NCBI GenBank assembly: GCA_027625915.1
Contig: JANTQA010000020.1
Coordinates: 248,001 to 312,000, forward strand
Direction of reading: 5' to 3'
Origin: Anaeramoeba flamelloides
Taxonomy: Eukaryota > Metamonada > Anaeramoebidae
DNA: 64,000 nucleotides
Of this stretch, positions 1-11,721 are shown in pieces (positions within the stretch are counted from its first letter, which is position 1; the number at the start of each line of letters is the position of its first letter). Position numbers and translations under genes: made by a program. The notes under the pieces were generated by a model. The model was not told where the DNA came from, ran no database searches, and was given only the letters and a program-made list of their open reading frames with translations.

Positions 1-372
1 AGGTTAGAGTATGACCTGGGTGGTTTGGATGTTTGGGAGGTATACTAGAAAATTTTGGTAGGATTTTGAAAATAAAAAAAAAAAAATATTAAGAGACCAA
101 TTAGACTTTGGAAACTTGTTTTAAGGGGAAAAAATTTTCCACTTAACTTTTTGTGCTAAAATTAGATTTTCGAACAAATTTATGAAAATATTTAGTATCG
201 ATGATTTCAATATTTTGAATATTCTACAATTTAAGTTATAAAATACTACCAATCACAAAATAATCTTTTCGATTTTTCCACCCACAATAATAAAAAACCA
301 TTAAAAACAATCATACCAATAATAATAATCAAGAAACTCTTCAAAAATATGAAAAAATTCAATTTGACCAAT
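1..372 (-). repeat. Dispersed repeat family R, copy 1 (cut by window edge)
   Basis: Read on the minus strand, this stretch matches 52310-52690 over most of its length. Shared landmarks are a TTTTTGAAGAGTTTCTTGAT block, AAGATTATTTTGTGATT, and GAAATCATC followed by ATACTAAA. It ends in the same GGTTTGGATG-type short tandem tract and a ctag-atac step. Copy identity is moderate. No coding potential is seen. The family type is unknown. Confidence 0.7.
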
Positions 373-514
373 TTTGAAATTTAATAATATACCCCAAAAT
401 AGGCATATTTCGGAGTTTTACTCTTTTTTCGAGTCTGTGTGTATATCTATTCAAACCATTACATAATTGTTTCAGTTTGAATAGACTTGTTGATGATTTA
501 CAGTAAAAGTAAGG

Positions 515-652
515 CTATTTTTTGTTAAAGTTTTCTGGGAATTGGCTGATTTTGAGGTATTCTTTCAGCAACCAGTTTCCTTCACCTAGTAATGAGTCCA
601 CTTTGTCTTGTATTGTTTTGATCTGTGCTTCATGGATTTTTTTCTTGATCTC
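515..652 (-). CDS. Last exon of an unrecognised minus-strand protein
   Basis: About 45 sense codons end in TAG at 517-515. They use a balanced, clearly protein-like vocabulary (GTG, CTG, ATC, TAC, CTC codons) that is richer in GC than the surroundings. The peptide starts around IKKKIHEAQIKT, continues through DSLLGEGNWLLKEYLKIS, and ends QFPENFNKK. The frame has no ATG and runs into a stop about two codons above a possible acceptor (attgag|atcaag), so an upstream exon is implied. A candidate lies around 740-790, where ITQQQIENQE can be read before a GTAAAA. The first half looks like a charged helix. No family is recognised. It lies just 5' of, and opposite to, the gene at 888-1828, so one of the two may be a remnant. 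Confidence 0.45.
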   Translation of the reverse strand, partial: EIKKKIHEAQIKTIQDKVDSLLGEGNWLLKEYLKISQFPENFNKK

Positions 653-887
653 AATTTTCAATTATAGTTTAGTTTAGATTACAAAATAATACCTGATTTG
701 ATACCAAAATATTTTGTTTGATAAATAATGAAAAAAAATTAATTTGAAATTTAAATTTTACTGTCTCTTGATTTTCGATCTGTTGTTGAGTTATTTTAAA
801 AATTTTATTTTTAAGAAAAATATTCTTTGTGTAATTCCAATAAAATTATTTAATATTTTTCATATTTATAATTTATATTAATTATAG

Positions 888-1828
888 TTGATAGAGTTTC
901 ATGGAGGACTGGTAATAATAGTGATCAAAAATCATCAACAAATAAAAACTCATCTAAGAAAGATTTATTAAAAAAAGTGCATGATTATGATCCACCTTTG
1001 CCAAATTTGCCAAATCCGGTTTTTTATGATCTCTTATGGTCATTAGGGGATTCTCTTGACATGCTCACTGAATTGATGGAGAATAAGCGTTTTATGTTAT
1101 GGTTGCAAACTTTCAAAACGACAATAATTAAATCAATCAGTGAATTATTTATTGAGGGCGCATCTGGTTTGTCAGAATTTTTAGTGAAAATTGAAAGCCT
1201 TTTTGCCAACTGGGACTTAAATAAACAGACAGAAAAAAAAATCCTTAAATTTGTTTCTGTTGCTTCGACAAAGATTATCAATTTTAAGTTTTTCTTTTCA
1301 ATTTTGCCTGATATATTTTTAAAAAATAATAATTTGAATTTCCCAAACCAAAAATCCTTTCCAAACACTTTTAATTTTGGATGCCAACCACAAATTCCTT
1401 GTAAAAGATTCGACCCACCCGTAAGTAATTTCAAGCAGCAACAATCATTTCAACAACCACAACCACAACCACAACCACAACAGCTGCGGCAACAACAGCA
1501 AATTGGTCAAAAAAATAAGCAATATCAACAAAGGAAAGAAGAACAAGAGCAAAAACAAAATATTCAATCAGAAAATGGCAATTTGTCAAATTTAAAGAAA
1601 ATAAAACCTACTAAGGCTAATGCAAATGTAAAAAATAACCAAAAATCACAAATAGGTACAAAAAAACAACAGAATGAAAAATTATACAATGATCAAAAAA
1701 AACAAACAACGACTAAAATAGAAAATAAGCAAAAACCTTCAATGGGCAAAAAAAAAGTAAAGCAAAAGCCAAAACAAAAGCAAAAACAAAAAAGAAAAAG
1801 AAAAAGAAAAAAGAAAAAAAGATTTTGA
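888..1828 (+). CDS. Q/K-rich protein of unknown function, 3' exon
   Basis: The frame opens straight after an acceptor-like AATTATAG and runs 312 codons to TGA. There is no in-frame ATG near the start, and the protein-like reading (VDRVSWRTGNN...) begins exactly at the AG, so an upstream exon exists but was not found. Residues about 1-140 look folded: DYDPPLPNLPNP leads into a helical stretch with W, F and L (YDLLWSLGDSLDMLTELM). After about residue 180 the chain becomes Q-rich, with QPQ repeats, and then K-rich, ending in a basic KRKRKKKK-type tail. The tail could be a nuclear or nucleolar targeting signal or simply disordered. No domain family is recognised. Antisense frames over the same region are hydrophobic shadows. 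Confidence 0.6.
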
Positions 1829-3104
1829 TCGTTTTTTAATTAAAAAATAATATTGATAAATATTTGGAATAATTTACCTCTTTTTGTTTTTCATATTTTT
1901 AGTTTTCTTTAGAATTTCTGATTTTTTGGAATTAAAATTCATTTTTATAATTGTTATTTAAAAGTTTATTATCCAATTAAAAAATTTATTAAAAACCGAT
2001 TATTAAGCAATTAAGGACATTTTTCAAATTTTGAGTACCACCATTTATGCGAAACTGAATCATTCAAATCATTTCTTTCATCAAATACATTGATATTTTT
2101 AATAAATATGGGAGTGGAATATATCCATAGTATAATATATTTTCATACCAACTAAAAAATGGAAATCAAAAAAATGAAACGGATTTAGCTTGGAATAATA
2201 AATAAAAATCATTTATTTCTTGATCTTCTCTGTAAAATTTGATACAATTACTTATTCTTTATTGGGTTTTCTTTTATATTCTCAAGCGAAAAATTTTGTT
2301 TGGAAAATTTTTGATTAACCAATTACTTTTTATTTCTAAAGAATTCCCAAAAATGAATTTTAAAAATCCTATCTTCATTTAATTAATCTAATTCTAGTTT
2401 TGGATTTCGGAAATACTGGTTATTTTGTTTAAATTTTTCTTCAGAAATATAGGTTTATTGGACAAATTTGTTTGATTTGATAATTATTTTATTTTCAATT
2501 AAATGTAAAAACTCAAAATAATTCAAAAATTGATTGAAATTTTTTCTCAAATACTCTTTTTCTTTGGATCCAAACTTTTTTTGTTGTCTTTTGATTCCAA
2601 TTTTGAGAATTCAAGCTTTTTAATTCAATCTTTGAAACAGTATTCTTTATTTTGGTTTGGTTTGATAAAAATATTTGAATATTAGAATTTTGAAAATAAA
2701 TTTGTATGAAAATGTTTTTTAAAATAATGTTAAATAGTCCTTGGGGTGAGAAATTCAAGATAATGGATTGTTTGTTCACCCAAATTAAAAAGATGAAAAA
2801 GAAAAATCTTTGATATTAGACTTATTGAATTTTTTTTTCTTTTTCATTCTTGATTTCAACAAATGTATCTAGAAATGGTGATCTTACTTATTTAGTTTTC
2901 TAAAAGAAAAGTATGATTTGTTTCAAATACACTTTTTCATGTCTATTTTTTTCGTTTATTATGGGTTTAATTTCAAACTTTTCCCATAAACACATTCTTA
3001 GATCCAAAACCTAATTTAATAAAACAAAAATTTAATCAAAAAAAAAAGTTTAAAAAATTGAATAAATTACAAAAAAATATTTTAAATAATAAAAAATATA
3101 TAAA
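1829..3104. other. AT-rich stretch, no gene seen
   Basis: Long A and T runs are present. One 88-codon minus frame (2513-2779) is rich in I, K, N and F as expected by chance, with no upstream or downstream support. Confidence 0.5.
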
Positions 3105-3425
3105 TTCATGAACCCAGTACCCCCACTCTGAGATTCCCCGAATACCAATTATTAATAACGGAATGTGGAATTTTTATCTATAATCGATAATCTTTCTATC
3201 AGGTTTTTGCCCCTCCTGTGTATTCTGGGGACGTGTCGTCAAGTGCCTAGCTGTTTTTTTAATTTAAGAAATTAAAAGAAATTTTAAGAAATTTTCTTTT
3301 TATTTCTCAAATTTAAAAAAAAGCTAACTGCGATTTTCTAGAATTAGTAAGAATTTAGTAAAATCTATGATTTTACTCAATCCTTTCAAATCCTGGAAAA
3401 CCTAACGATAGTGGATAGTTTCTAT
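3105..3425 (+). repeat. Family D palindromic-module repeat, copy D1
   Basis: It shares with 30120-30765 (other strand) a unique head (agtac-ccc, gaatacc, TGTGGAAT, gataatc, CTCCTGTGT) and the GTGTCGTCAAGTGCC step. It then carries an AAATTT/AAGAAATT palindrome. It closes with the inverted pair around GTAAAATCTATGATTTTACT that is repeated in all D copies. Confidence 0.7.
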
Positions 3426-3918
3426 TTGGTCATGAAAATGATAAATTTATTTTTTATATATATTTTAATTATTTTTCTTCTTCTCTTTTTTTTATTTGGT
3501 GATTATTCTTTAATTACTCCATTCTATAAATAAATTCAAGATTCAACTCTGATTAATTTTGGGTTCATTTTCTTTTCACAAATAGAGTAGCAAATGATAT
3601 TTGGGTTTGAAAGTCTTGATAAATCAAGGTACTCTAAAAATCATTTACTCAGTAAGGTTTTGTTAATTAAAAATTTTCAACTCGTAAAATGGAACTACTT
3701 ACAGAAAAAAAATTACCTGCCTTTTTTGTATAAGAAGGAATGATCATTTATAAACAGATACCCCCTTTCTTTTTCAGGGATTTAGATTTATTACTCATTT
3801 TCCTATTTTAAAAAATAAATACATCAATGGTTTTACAATATTAAATGATTATTGGTTATTTGGTATGGATAATGGAAGGTTCCTTTATAACAATAAATTG
3901 TCAATAAACTATTTATAA
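3426..3918. other. AT-rich stretch, no gene seen
   Basis: No open frame, repeat copy or RNA-like fold was recognised. Confidence 0.4.
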
Positions 3919-4115
3919 TACAGTCATATCCACTTTAAAGATACAGGCTTTTAACGAAATTTAAGGCACAAAAAAAACCTCAAATTAAAGTACAAAATTC
4001 AAATTCTAATAAAATAAAGTGTAAAAAAAAAAATTCGAAAAATTATGCCTTAATTTGAGATTTTTTTATGCCTTAAATTTCCTTAAAAGTTTGTTTCTTA
4101 AAAGTGGATGTTGTT
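3919..4115. mobile_element. Family A palindromic MITE, copy A1
   Basis: The left arm begins CAGTCATATCCACTTTAAAG and contains ACGAAATTTAAGGCAC. The right arm repeats these words reversed (GCCTTAAATTTCCTTAAAAG, then AAAAGTGGATG). The whole unit is one long imperfect hairpin of about 195 bp, the usual shape of a non-autonomous Tc1/mariner-like MITE. Two copies sit at 51.6-52.0 kb and one at 60857-62104. Confidence 0.75.
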
Positions 4116-4257
4116 GTCAGAAGATTTTTGGGAAAATGTTAAAAAAATTAATTATTTTATTGAAATAATAAATCTAATTTAAAAAGAAATTTGTACAATT
4201 TTAAATTTTTAATATGTGATTTTAAGCAACTTTAATTTTTGTTAAAGTGTTTCCACC

Positions 4258-4480
4258 TTAAACTCTATTATTTTTCAAAAAAACTTAATCTACTTATATT
4301 TATCAAACAATAACTGAGTATTCTATAGACACCCCACCCTAATGAACTTTTTTTAGGTTTATTACTGGGTTAATCAAAAATTTTAGTTATTTATAAAAAG
4401 GATTTGATGAAAAATATTTGAAATTACAAAGAAATTTTTCTAATATTCACAATACTCTTGGTTTCCAATTAATTAATGAA
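4258..4480. repeat. Family F repeat, partial copy
   Basis: It matches the middle of the element at 40955-41895: ATCAAACAATAACTGAGTAT, then TCTATAGACACCCCACCCTA, then GGTTTATTACTGGG, then AAAAGGATTTGATGAAAA. The terminal arm is degraded. Confidence 0.6.
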
Positions 4481-5790
4481 AAATTTTATTTCAATTTCGA
4501 AAATGAATATTAATTATTAATGCTACAATCGAATTAGCAGAGTAAAAATTTTGTCTTACAGTTATCTAAGGATGTTTATTCTATTGTCTAAAAATATCAT
4601 TTCTAAAACAACCTTGTAAAGATCTCTGGATTTTATTCAAGCTGTAAACTCGAAAAAAATTTTGAAAAGTGAACAAAAAAATTTCATTTTTTAATTGCAA
4701 AAAAAAAGCAAAAAATCTTTTCAAGGATTTTAAGCATGTCAGATATTTTTTTTTCACTTTTAAACTATTTTTTTAAATAAACCATTAGTCTTTAGTGTAA
4801 AATGCAAAAAGGGATTAAAATTGAAGATTTTCGAGACTGCCAACTTTTTGAGATGTCAATCAAACTTAAAAAGAGATCTCATTTTCACAAAAGAGCCCAA
4901 GTATAAATATTCCTATTTTATATGAATTATCATCATTAATTTTTTATCCAAAGTTAAAAAAGGAAACTAATTGAATCTCTCAAAATACCTTTTTTTGTTT
5001 ACAATTTGCTTCAAAATAAAGGGAACAAAATTTTCATCCAGCTCCAAAAAAACAGATCTATAAATCAGCTAACATTTCAGATTTTTAATCCCTTAAAAGA
5101 AGCTTAAATTAATGATTTACCATTTACAATTGGGGTTTTTGGAGACTTATTTTAATTCTTGTATGTTTATTTTTTTGCAAAGTTAAGTGAAAATTTTGAT
5201 CTTTTTATTATACAATTAATAGAAGATTTTGTGATGGTACTTACAGTTTTGTTCAACTCAGAATTTATTAAATATTTTAGAATAGGAAATAAATATTTTC
5301 GTTAGTTATTGTAAAATATCAGAATTAGCTACCAAATGAAACAAAAATCTAAACTTTTTGTATCTATTATCCCAAGTAATGATAATTTTCAACGTGTTGG
5401 TTTACTCTCATTGAAACATCAACAGTTGTTAGGATTTTTATGAACACAAAGCGAAAGAAGAGGATTTTCTATTAGAACTTGGTAATATCAGATTCAAAAC
5501 AAATAAAAGTTCAATAAACATACTACTCAATATTGCAAAAATGAACAGTTTGGAAACCATTAGAATAAGAATCCGTTTTGTATACTTTTTGAATTTGCCT
5601 TTAAATTGTGAAAAGAGTTGTTACAAAATTAATAAAATAAAATCAAAAAATTAAATTTCATATTTATTTAAACAAATCCGAATGAATCAAATTGCATTTT
5701 TTGGCTATTGCCTGAAATAAAAAGAACAAATAATCAAAAAAACAATGAGGAATAAAAAAAAATAAATAAATAAAAAAATTAAACAAAAGA
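4481..5790. other. Intergenic, no convincing gene
   Basis: The only coding-like piece is a 33-codon plus frame from an ATG at 5335, which includes SIIPSNDNFQRVGLLSLK. It may be a gene fragment but is too short to call. The rest is AT-rich and featureless. Confidence 0.35.
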
Positions 5791-6626
5791 CTAAATTTCC
5801 TCAAGTAATTTTTTATGTCGAAAATTGGATTGTCTAATTAGATTTGAAAAAAGAATTTGAATGTCATTTAAAGACAAGGTAACTGAAAATTCCGAATTGC
5901 AATTCTCATGATTACGAACAATCGCCTTTATTGCGTTCATGTGCAGTTTAATTTTGCTTATAATCATTACAAGCTGGAGTTGAATTATTTGTTGTTGCAA
6001 ATTGTCTGACCGAGTTTTTCCATTTTGCTGGTTGGGCAAAACCGTTTTGCAAAATGGTGTTTGGGTGTGCTTTCTTCTTGTGTTTGGAGAAGACTCTTCG
6101 TTTGGTAAAAAAATACATGTGTTATAGCAATTGTGAAATGTTTTCAGATAATGAGACAGCGGATCCTTTCTTGGTATTGATCTTAGTCTCTGGTGAATGA
6201 GCTTTTTGTCCTTGCGAAATTTTGTTTTCTGTAACTTCGTTTGAGGAAACGTATTCACTCTTTTCGTTCGCTTAAATTTTAAAGCCTCATTCTGTCCTCC
6301 GATAGAATGGTGTCGGCAGTTATAAGTGTTTGTCCGATCTATCAGGATTACGTCAGTGAAGCTGGGTTGAGAATTTGAAATTGGAACCAGATTATGTTGG
6401 TGGAGCTGTGGGAATTTTGGTTTTGTCGATCCAAAACTTGTCTGAGAATCTTGATTTTTTTTTTGAAGAAACTCTTTTGTTGATTTCATGACAGCCATGA
6501 TTTGGTCGGTTTCTAATTCAAATTTTGAACACTTTTGTAAAAATACTGAAGAGTTAAAAAGAGAAAAATTGAATAATCACAAAATTGTTTTTTGGTACAA
6601 GCCGTTTTTTGTAACAAATTTTTCAT
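5791..6626 (-). CDS. Unrecognised basic protein, two exons
   Basis: The main exon (6545-5791) encodes a basic, His/Asn/Gln-rich protein. It holds IDRTNTYNCRHHSIGG and NLQQQIIQLQLV, and has a C-terminal helix ending HKKLLEEI. Its codons are clearly richer in GC than the flanks. An ATG at 6498 gives 235 aa. The frame stays open further upstream (CSKFELETDQI) to an AG at 6547-6546. A 35-bp GT-AG intron (6546-6580) then joins it in frame to a short first exon starting at ATG 6626 (MKNLLQKTACTKKQ). This gives 266 aa, and I prefer that model. No known domain is seen. The plus frame at 6488-6673 covers the same DNA and is taken as a shadow. Confidence 0.55.
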
Positions 6627-6929
6627 TCGAGAACGAATACCTTAAACGCTCCTGGGTTTTGAGTAAAAGTTGATATTTTTTCAGTTTTTGAAAGGCAATT
6701 TTCAAAAAAACTTCAAGGTACGATATTTTTTTGTTTTTAAGAAATTAGTAACTGTTATTGATTGTGTTTCACAGAGGAGACAGAGTCCCTGTATTTACCA
6801 AAAATCAAAGAAAATTTGATAAACAAACTCTTATATCAACTTTAGAGAAATTAGTTATCATTGTTTTATGAAGTTGATTTTTTTCGATTAATTTTTGAGT
6901 AAAAAGATCTTCCTATTAGGAAAAAAAAT

Positions 6930-7345
6930 AAAACAACATTTTTTAATTGGAAAACTTAATAGAACCTGAAAACCAAATGTAAAAGTTATAACAGTTCATA
7001 GAAAAAACAAATTAACTTCAGAGAATAATCAATTATATTATTATGTTCCAAATCAGGAAAAACAATTTAAATCTCCTGTTTTATCGAAATTGTAAAAGTG
7101 GTTGTTTGAGAGAAAGTAAAAATAATCAATTTTTTGAACAAATTTTTAAAGATAAATGGTCAACCAAAGCAAAAACCAGATACCAAAAGATTGTATTTAA
7201 AAAAAACCGTTATTGTATTGAGTGCTTCATTTTGATTGTAAACCATTTGGTTTTTTACTTTTATTAATTGCTTTTACCTTGATTTTTCAGGTTATGTTCC
7301 CAATTAAAAATCATGTTTACGATTTTTTCTGTTTTCACCTTTCTT
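6930..7345. mobile_element. Family B inverted-repeat element, diverged copy B2
   Basis: The left arm (TTTTTAATTGGAAAACTTAA) pairs with the right arm (GTTCCCAATTAAAAATCATG). The interior shares CAATTTTTTGAACAAATTTT, the AACCAAAGCAAAAACC region and TACCAAAAGATTGTATTTAA with the copies at 9102 and 41372. It has no coding capacity of its own. Confidence 0.6.
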
Positions 7346-9101
7346 CCTAAAAAGATAAACCAAAAAAATTTAATTTCCAGTTTTCACATTGTAATTTTTT
7401 CTTTTCCAAACAAACACTATTTAGAAAAACTATTTGGTCACAATCCTTTGCTTCAGAGGACTTAATTATTGCATCTTAAGGAAATAGTGTCACCATAGAT
7501 TTATATATGACTAAAATAAACTGTTATTATATGAAATTACTTTCGTTTGATATTACTCCCAAGTCTTGTAAGTTTCTAAAAAAATATTATTTGTAAAAAT
7601 TATTAGTTTTTTTTAACTAATGATTCGAATATATAATCATCATTTTTCTTTTTTTTATTACAAATAAATGTTGGGGCGGGGCTAATTCCTCTTGTTTACT
7701 CTAATTCCAACTTTTTTCTTTTAAAATTATTAAAAAGACTCAAAAAAAAAAGTTTATTACCTAAAATAGCGAAAAAATCTAATAATTTTTTTTATTAACA
7801 TATTATTATGACTATTATTATGTTTTTATATATTAGAAATATTAATAATTAGTAATTTGTATATAGTGATTTTATCGTTATTTACATGTTCTGGGAAGTT
7901 CTAAAAAAAGAGACATTGTTGTGGAATCTGATAAATATTTTTATTATTTTTGCATAATTATAAAAATTGTGATTTATTTGAATTCATAAAATTAGAATTC
8001 CAGTTAAAAAAATATAGATAATTTCTTAACTTTAAAATCGAATACTAACCTCGATATTAAATATTTTTAATTACTGGGTTTTCAAGAATTGTAAATAATA
8101 GAGTTAAATTTTTGTTTGGTATAATTATTGTGTATTCTATATATTGAAAGCCATCTTTTTTGTAATTTGTAATTTCTTTATTAGGTCGCACTTTACAACG
8201 TGGTCGTTTATTAATCTTTCTTTGAATTTCAATGATTTTTAAAGGATTTTGATTATAATTTCCAACTTGAGCTATTTTCTAATGAATTAATTCAGGAATT
8301 ATCCTATCCAATTTCTATTTTTTTTTCAACTTTTAAATTCCCAATTTATATTTCCAGGTTCTTTTTTTCAAAAACAAGAAATTTAATTAATTTAACCAAA
8401 CATATAATTATGATTTTTCAATTTTTTAAAATCTTCTTTTTCATATTTTGATATTACAGTGTGTATTTATACCTTTTTTTATAAATAAATCTTGCTGAAG
8501 GTTTAGTGATTAATAAAAATTCTTTAATTTTTTTATTGATCAGGATATATATATTTCGAAAAATTATTTTTTTTCAGATCTAATATTCACAATCCGTTGA
8601 TTTTTTGACTGTATAAAACAAATTTATATAAATTGGATTTTTAGTCATATAAAATAGTTTTTTTTTATTGATGGATCTTGATCAATTTTGTGAAATTAGT
8701 TTTAATTTTTCTAGAATAAACTTAAAATTTTATTTTTATCTATCAAAATACTAGGTATTAAATTTCTTTTGAAATTTTGGTTTTTAAGATCTTATTATTA
8801 TATAAGGCCGCTTCCAAAAATATTTTTTAATTTTTAAATTTTTATTTATTAAAAAAACATTTTTATTATTATTCCTATTTAACAAATATCAGTTTGCCGG
8901 CATATGTTTGGTATTGTATTTGAATTGAAATATTTTTTTTAAAAAAAGGGTTTGTAAAATAAATCCCAATAATAAAGCAACAGTGGGATCTTTCCGGTAA
9001 TATACTATTCAGTCCAAAAATCATTAATGTTGAAATTTTACTTTTAATTTCCATTACAAAATTCAAAAAAGAAAAACCAAAAATAGTTTTGAATTAATTT
9101 T
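7346..9101. other. AT-rich stretch, no gene seen
   Basis: A 63-codon minus frame at 8875-9066 lacks support. There is a short GC-rich island (GGGGCGGGGC) near 7674. Nothing else stands out. Confidence 0.45.
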
Positions 9102-9526
9102 AACCATTGTGGAAAAAAAGAGAAACTGGAAAAAAAGTGAAACATGGTTTTTAATTGGGAAAATTACTGAAAATTCAAAGTAAGATCAATGAAAAAAAAG
9201 AATAAATAAATAAAGAAAGAAAAAATGAAGTATTCGTCACAATAACAGTTTTTTTAATACTATCTTTTGAAGGGATTTTTCTTTGATTGATCAATTATTA
9301 AAAATTTGTTCAAAAAATTGACTATTTGTGAGGATATCCAAAACCACACGCAAAATTTCGATAAATCAAGTAGATTTAAATTGTATTTTTTGGTTTGATT
9401 GATAATAAATATAATGGGTTATTATTTGAAGTTAATTGGTTTCTTCTTTTTATTGATTTTACTTTTCATTTTCAGTAGTGTTCCCAATTAAAAACTCTGT
9501 TAAACTTTTTTTCCACAACAGTAAAA
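9102..9526. mobile_element. Family B inverted-repeat element, copy B1
   Basis: The arms of about 60 bp are readable: GTGGAAAAAAAGAGAAACTG, TTTTTAATTGG and ATTACTGAAAAT on the left, with their reverse complements CATTTTCAGTAGTGTTCCCA and AACTTTTTTTCCAC on the right. The interior of about 300 bp is shared, in inverted orientation, with the copy at 41372-41795. Confidence 0.75.
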
Positions 9527-10990
9527 TTTATATTCTTATCCCCTATAAGTTATCATTTTTACACTTTTTCTTTTCAAGGATTTATTGTATAATTATACAC
9601 ATGAACCCCCAAAGATTCGTTAATATTGTTACTTTCATTTCTTTCCAATGAGAAGAGTTGGGTTTTTTAATATTTGCCAATATCGGAAAAGAATTTCTGA
9701 GTTAATTCTTTTACTTTTTTTAGAAAAAAAATGCAATTTTTTTTATAATTTAACTACAGACCAAGACAAAATTTAAGAAAGATATTTTTCAACTATAAAA
9801 TCTTTAGATTGATATATTAAAACTTGAATTTATAACGAAATGTCAATTTTTCAAGAATTCTTATGTTTTTTTTTACTAATCAAAAGGATTACCGTGCTCA
9901 AAATAATATATTACCAACTATTATAATTGGTGTTTAAAATATAAGTCATGCTTTTTTTTTCTTTTTGTTACAATAAAACATTCAATTCACTACCCAATAT
10001 TATACCTAAGTTCAAATCAAATTGAAAGTAAACCCTTTGATATTTTCTGTAATATTTAAATTCTGATTACAATTGTGTTCAAAATTTTTTGTAATATCCT
10101 GAAATTTTTTAGAAATTTTTTATTTTTTTGATAAAAAATTTTCATTAAAAATTTATACTATTTTTTGAGATAAATTTTCCATTTGATCCTTTTTTTTTTG
10201 GAATTTCCTTTTAAATAATAGAACTTTAAGAAATCAACACCATATTTTCTTATGGTTTTATTGTTGGTTTCTGATTGATTAATGTTTAGACCTTCGATAA
10301 CAAAAATACAAGTTTTTTTATTTTGAAGTTCACCTATTTAACTTTTCTGAAAGCATTGTTTTAACAACAGTAGGTTTGATTTATGAAGATCATCAACAAG
10401 AACTATTTTCCGACAAAATTTTTAGATCCATTTTACCCGAGCATACTAATATTGATTAACTTTTAGATCAACAAATTATGGTAGAGAGATTTTCAGGTGA
10501 TAAACGTCTATCACTTTAGAGGAATTCTTTTCTTTTAAATTTATCTTTTTACTTCGTTGAAAATAATTTACACTCATCAAAATATTCTCAAAAGTTCAAT
10601 AAATAAACAAAATGAAATTTCTTAAAAAATATCATTTCTATTTGATTTTGTGAAGGTCTTGGGCTTTGTTCAACTAATCATTAGGAAAACAATTTGTAAC
10701 TTGGAATAAAAACTTTCATTTTTACTTGATTTTCAGAAGATCTTTGTGGTTTTTTCAACTAATTTCCTGAAAAATATTTTTGAAATTGAAATTAAAATTT
10801 TCGTTTATTAATTGGAAAATAACAGTCTTAATTGTTTATTTCTCAACTAAAAAAAAAATATTTGGATTCGTTGTTCGAATTGTAGATGTAATTTTGATTG
10901 TTTTTGTTTGATCGGGTTTGGGAAACAAACTCCAAAAAGTAAGAAAAATGGAAAAATGTAAAAAAGCTGAAATTTTATCCGATTTCTTTT
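9527..10990. other. AT-rich stretch, no gene seen
   Basis: Only short frames and homopolymer runs are present. No repeat match was noticed. Confidence 0.45.
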
Positions 10991-11430
10991 TTAAATTCTA
11001 CTCTTAATTGTTTTTAAAGAAAGGTGTTCATTACAACGACTACCTAAAAAAAAAAAAACAATAAATGATCTAACTAAACAAGTATGACAAAAAAGAGAAA
11101 AAAGGTAATTATCAAAATTCTTAAATTTCAATAATCGACACACATCAGAAATAACAATCTCAGAGATCCAACTAGTTTTGGTTTCATTCTTAACATTGGA
11201 GCACTTATTAAAATTTATCGAAAATATTAGATTATAAAGACGTCTTTTAAATGAACGCCAGATACCTGATTCATTTATATGTTGTAAAGAATTTATTTGA
11301 ACACAAATTTTGTGTTTTAGAGAGTTCTCAAATTTATTAGATGAAAAAAAATTTTGAATTCTTAAAAAATCTGAATCCAAGTGACTGCAAATATTTGAAT
11401 GATTTTCGAATATTTTGAAGGTATACTCTT
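10991..11430 (-). pseudogene. Gene fragment without a start codon
   Basis: An open frame of about 145 codons runs from just after a TAA near 11433 to TAA at 10991. It has coding-like composition, with C, W, H and R well represented: CSHLDSDFLRIQ, then INSLQHINESGIWRSFKRRL, then KTSWISEIVISDVCRLL. No ATG starts it, and no clear acceptor was found at its 5' side. It may be an internal exon or a decaying copy of a gene elsewhere. No domain was recognised. The last 30 codons (a V/F/L run, then SRCNEHLSL) may be intron or 3' noise. Confidence 0.35.
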
Positions 11431-11721
11431 GATTTTATTTGGTTGATTAAAACAAACTAGAAGAAAAGTTTCTAGTTTGCTAGTCAAGATATTTTTTGTT
11501 TAAAAACAAAGAAGAACTATAAGTAACCAAACTAAGGATCTAACTGATCTGCATAGTGTAATATTTTTCTAATCCATTTCCATGAAAGGTTAATTCAATT
11601 TTTTCAAATAAATATTAACAATTTTCAACCATTTTGGAAAACAATATTTTGCAAATTTCACTTTTTTTTAAAAAATTTTTTTCTTCTTCATATCCTTACT
11701 TTTTGATACAACATCGAAGAC

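Noticed and set aside
2513-2779. 88-codon minus frame
   Set aside because: Composition of I, K, N, Q and F expected from AT-rich noise, no neighbouring exon.
5335-5436. 33-codon plus frame with a protein-like sequence (SNDNFQRVGLLSLKHQQ)
   Set aside because: Too short and isolated to call, though it may be a gene relic.
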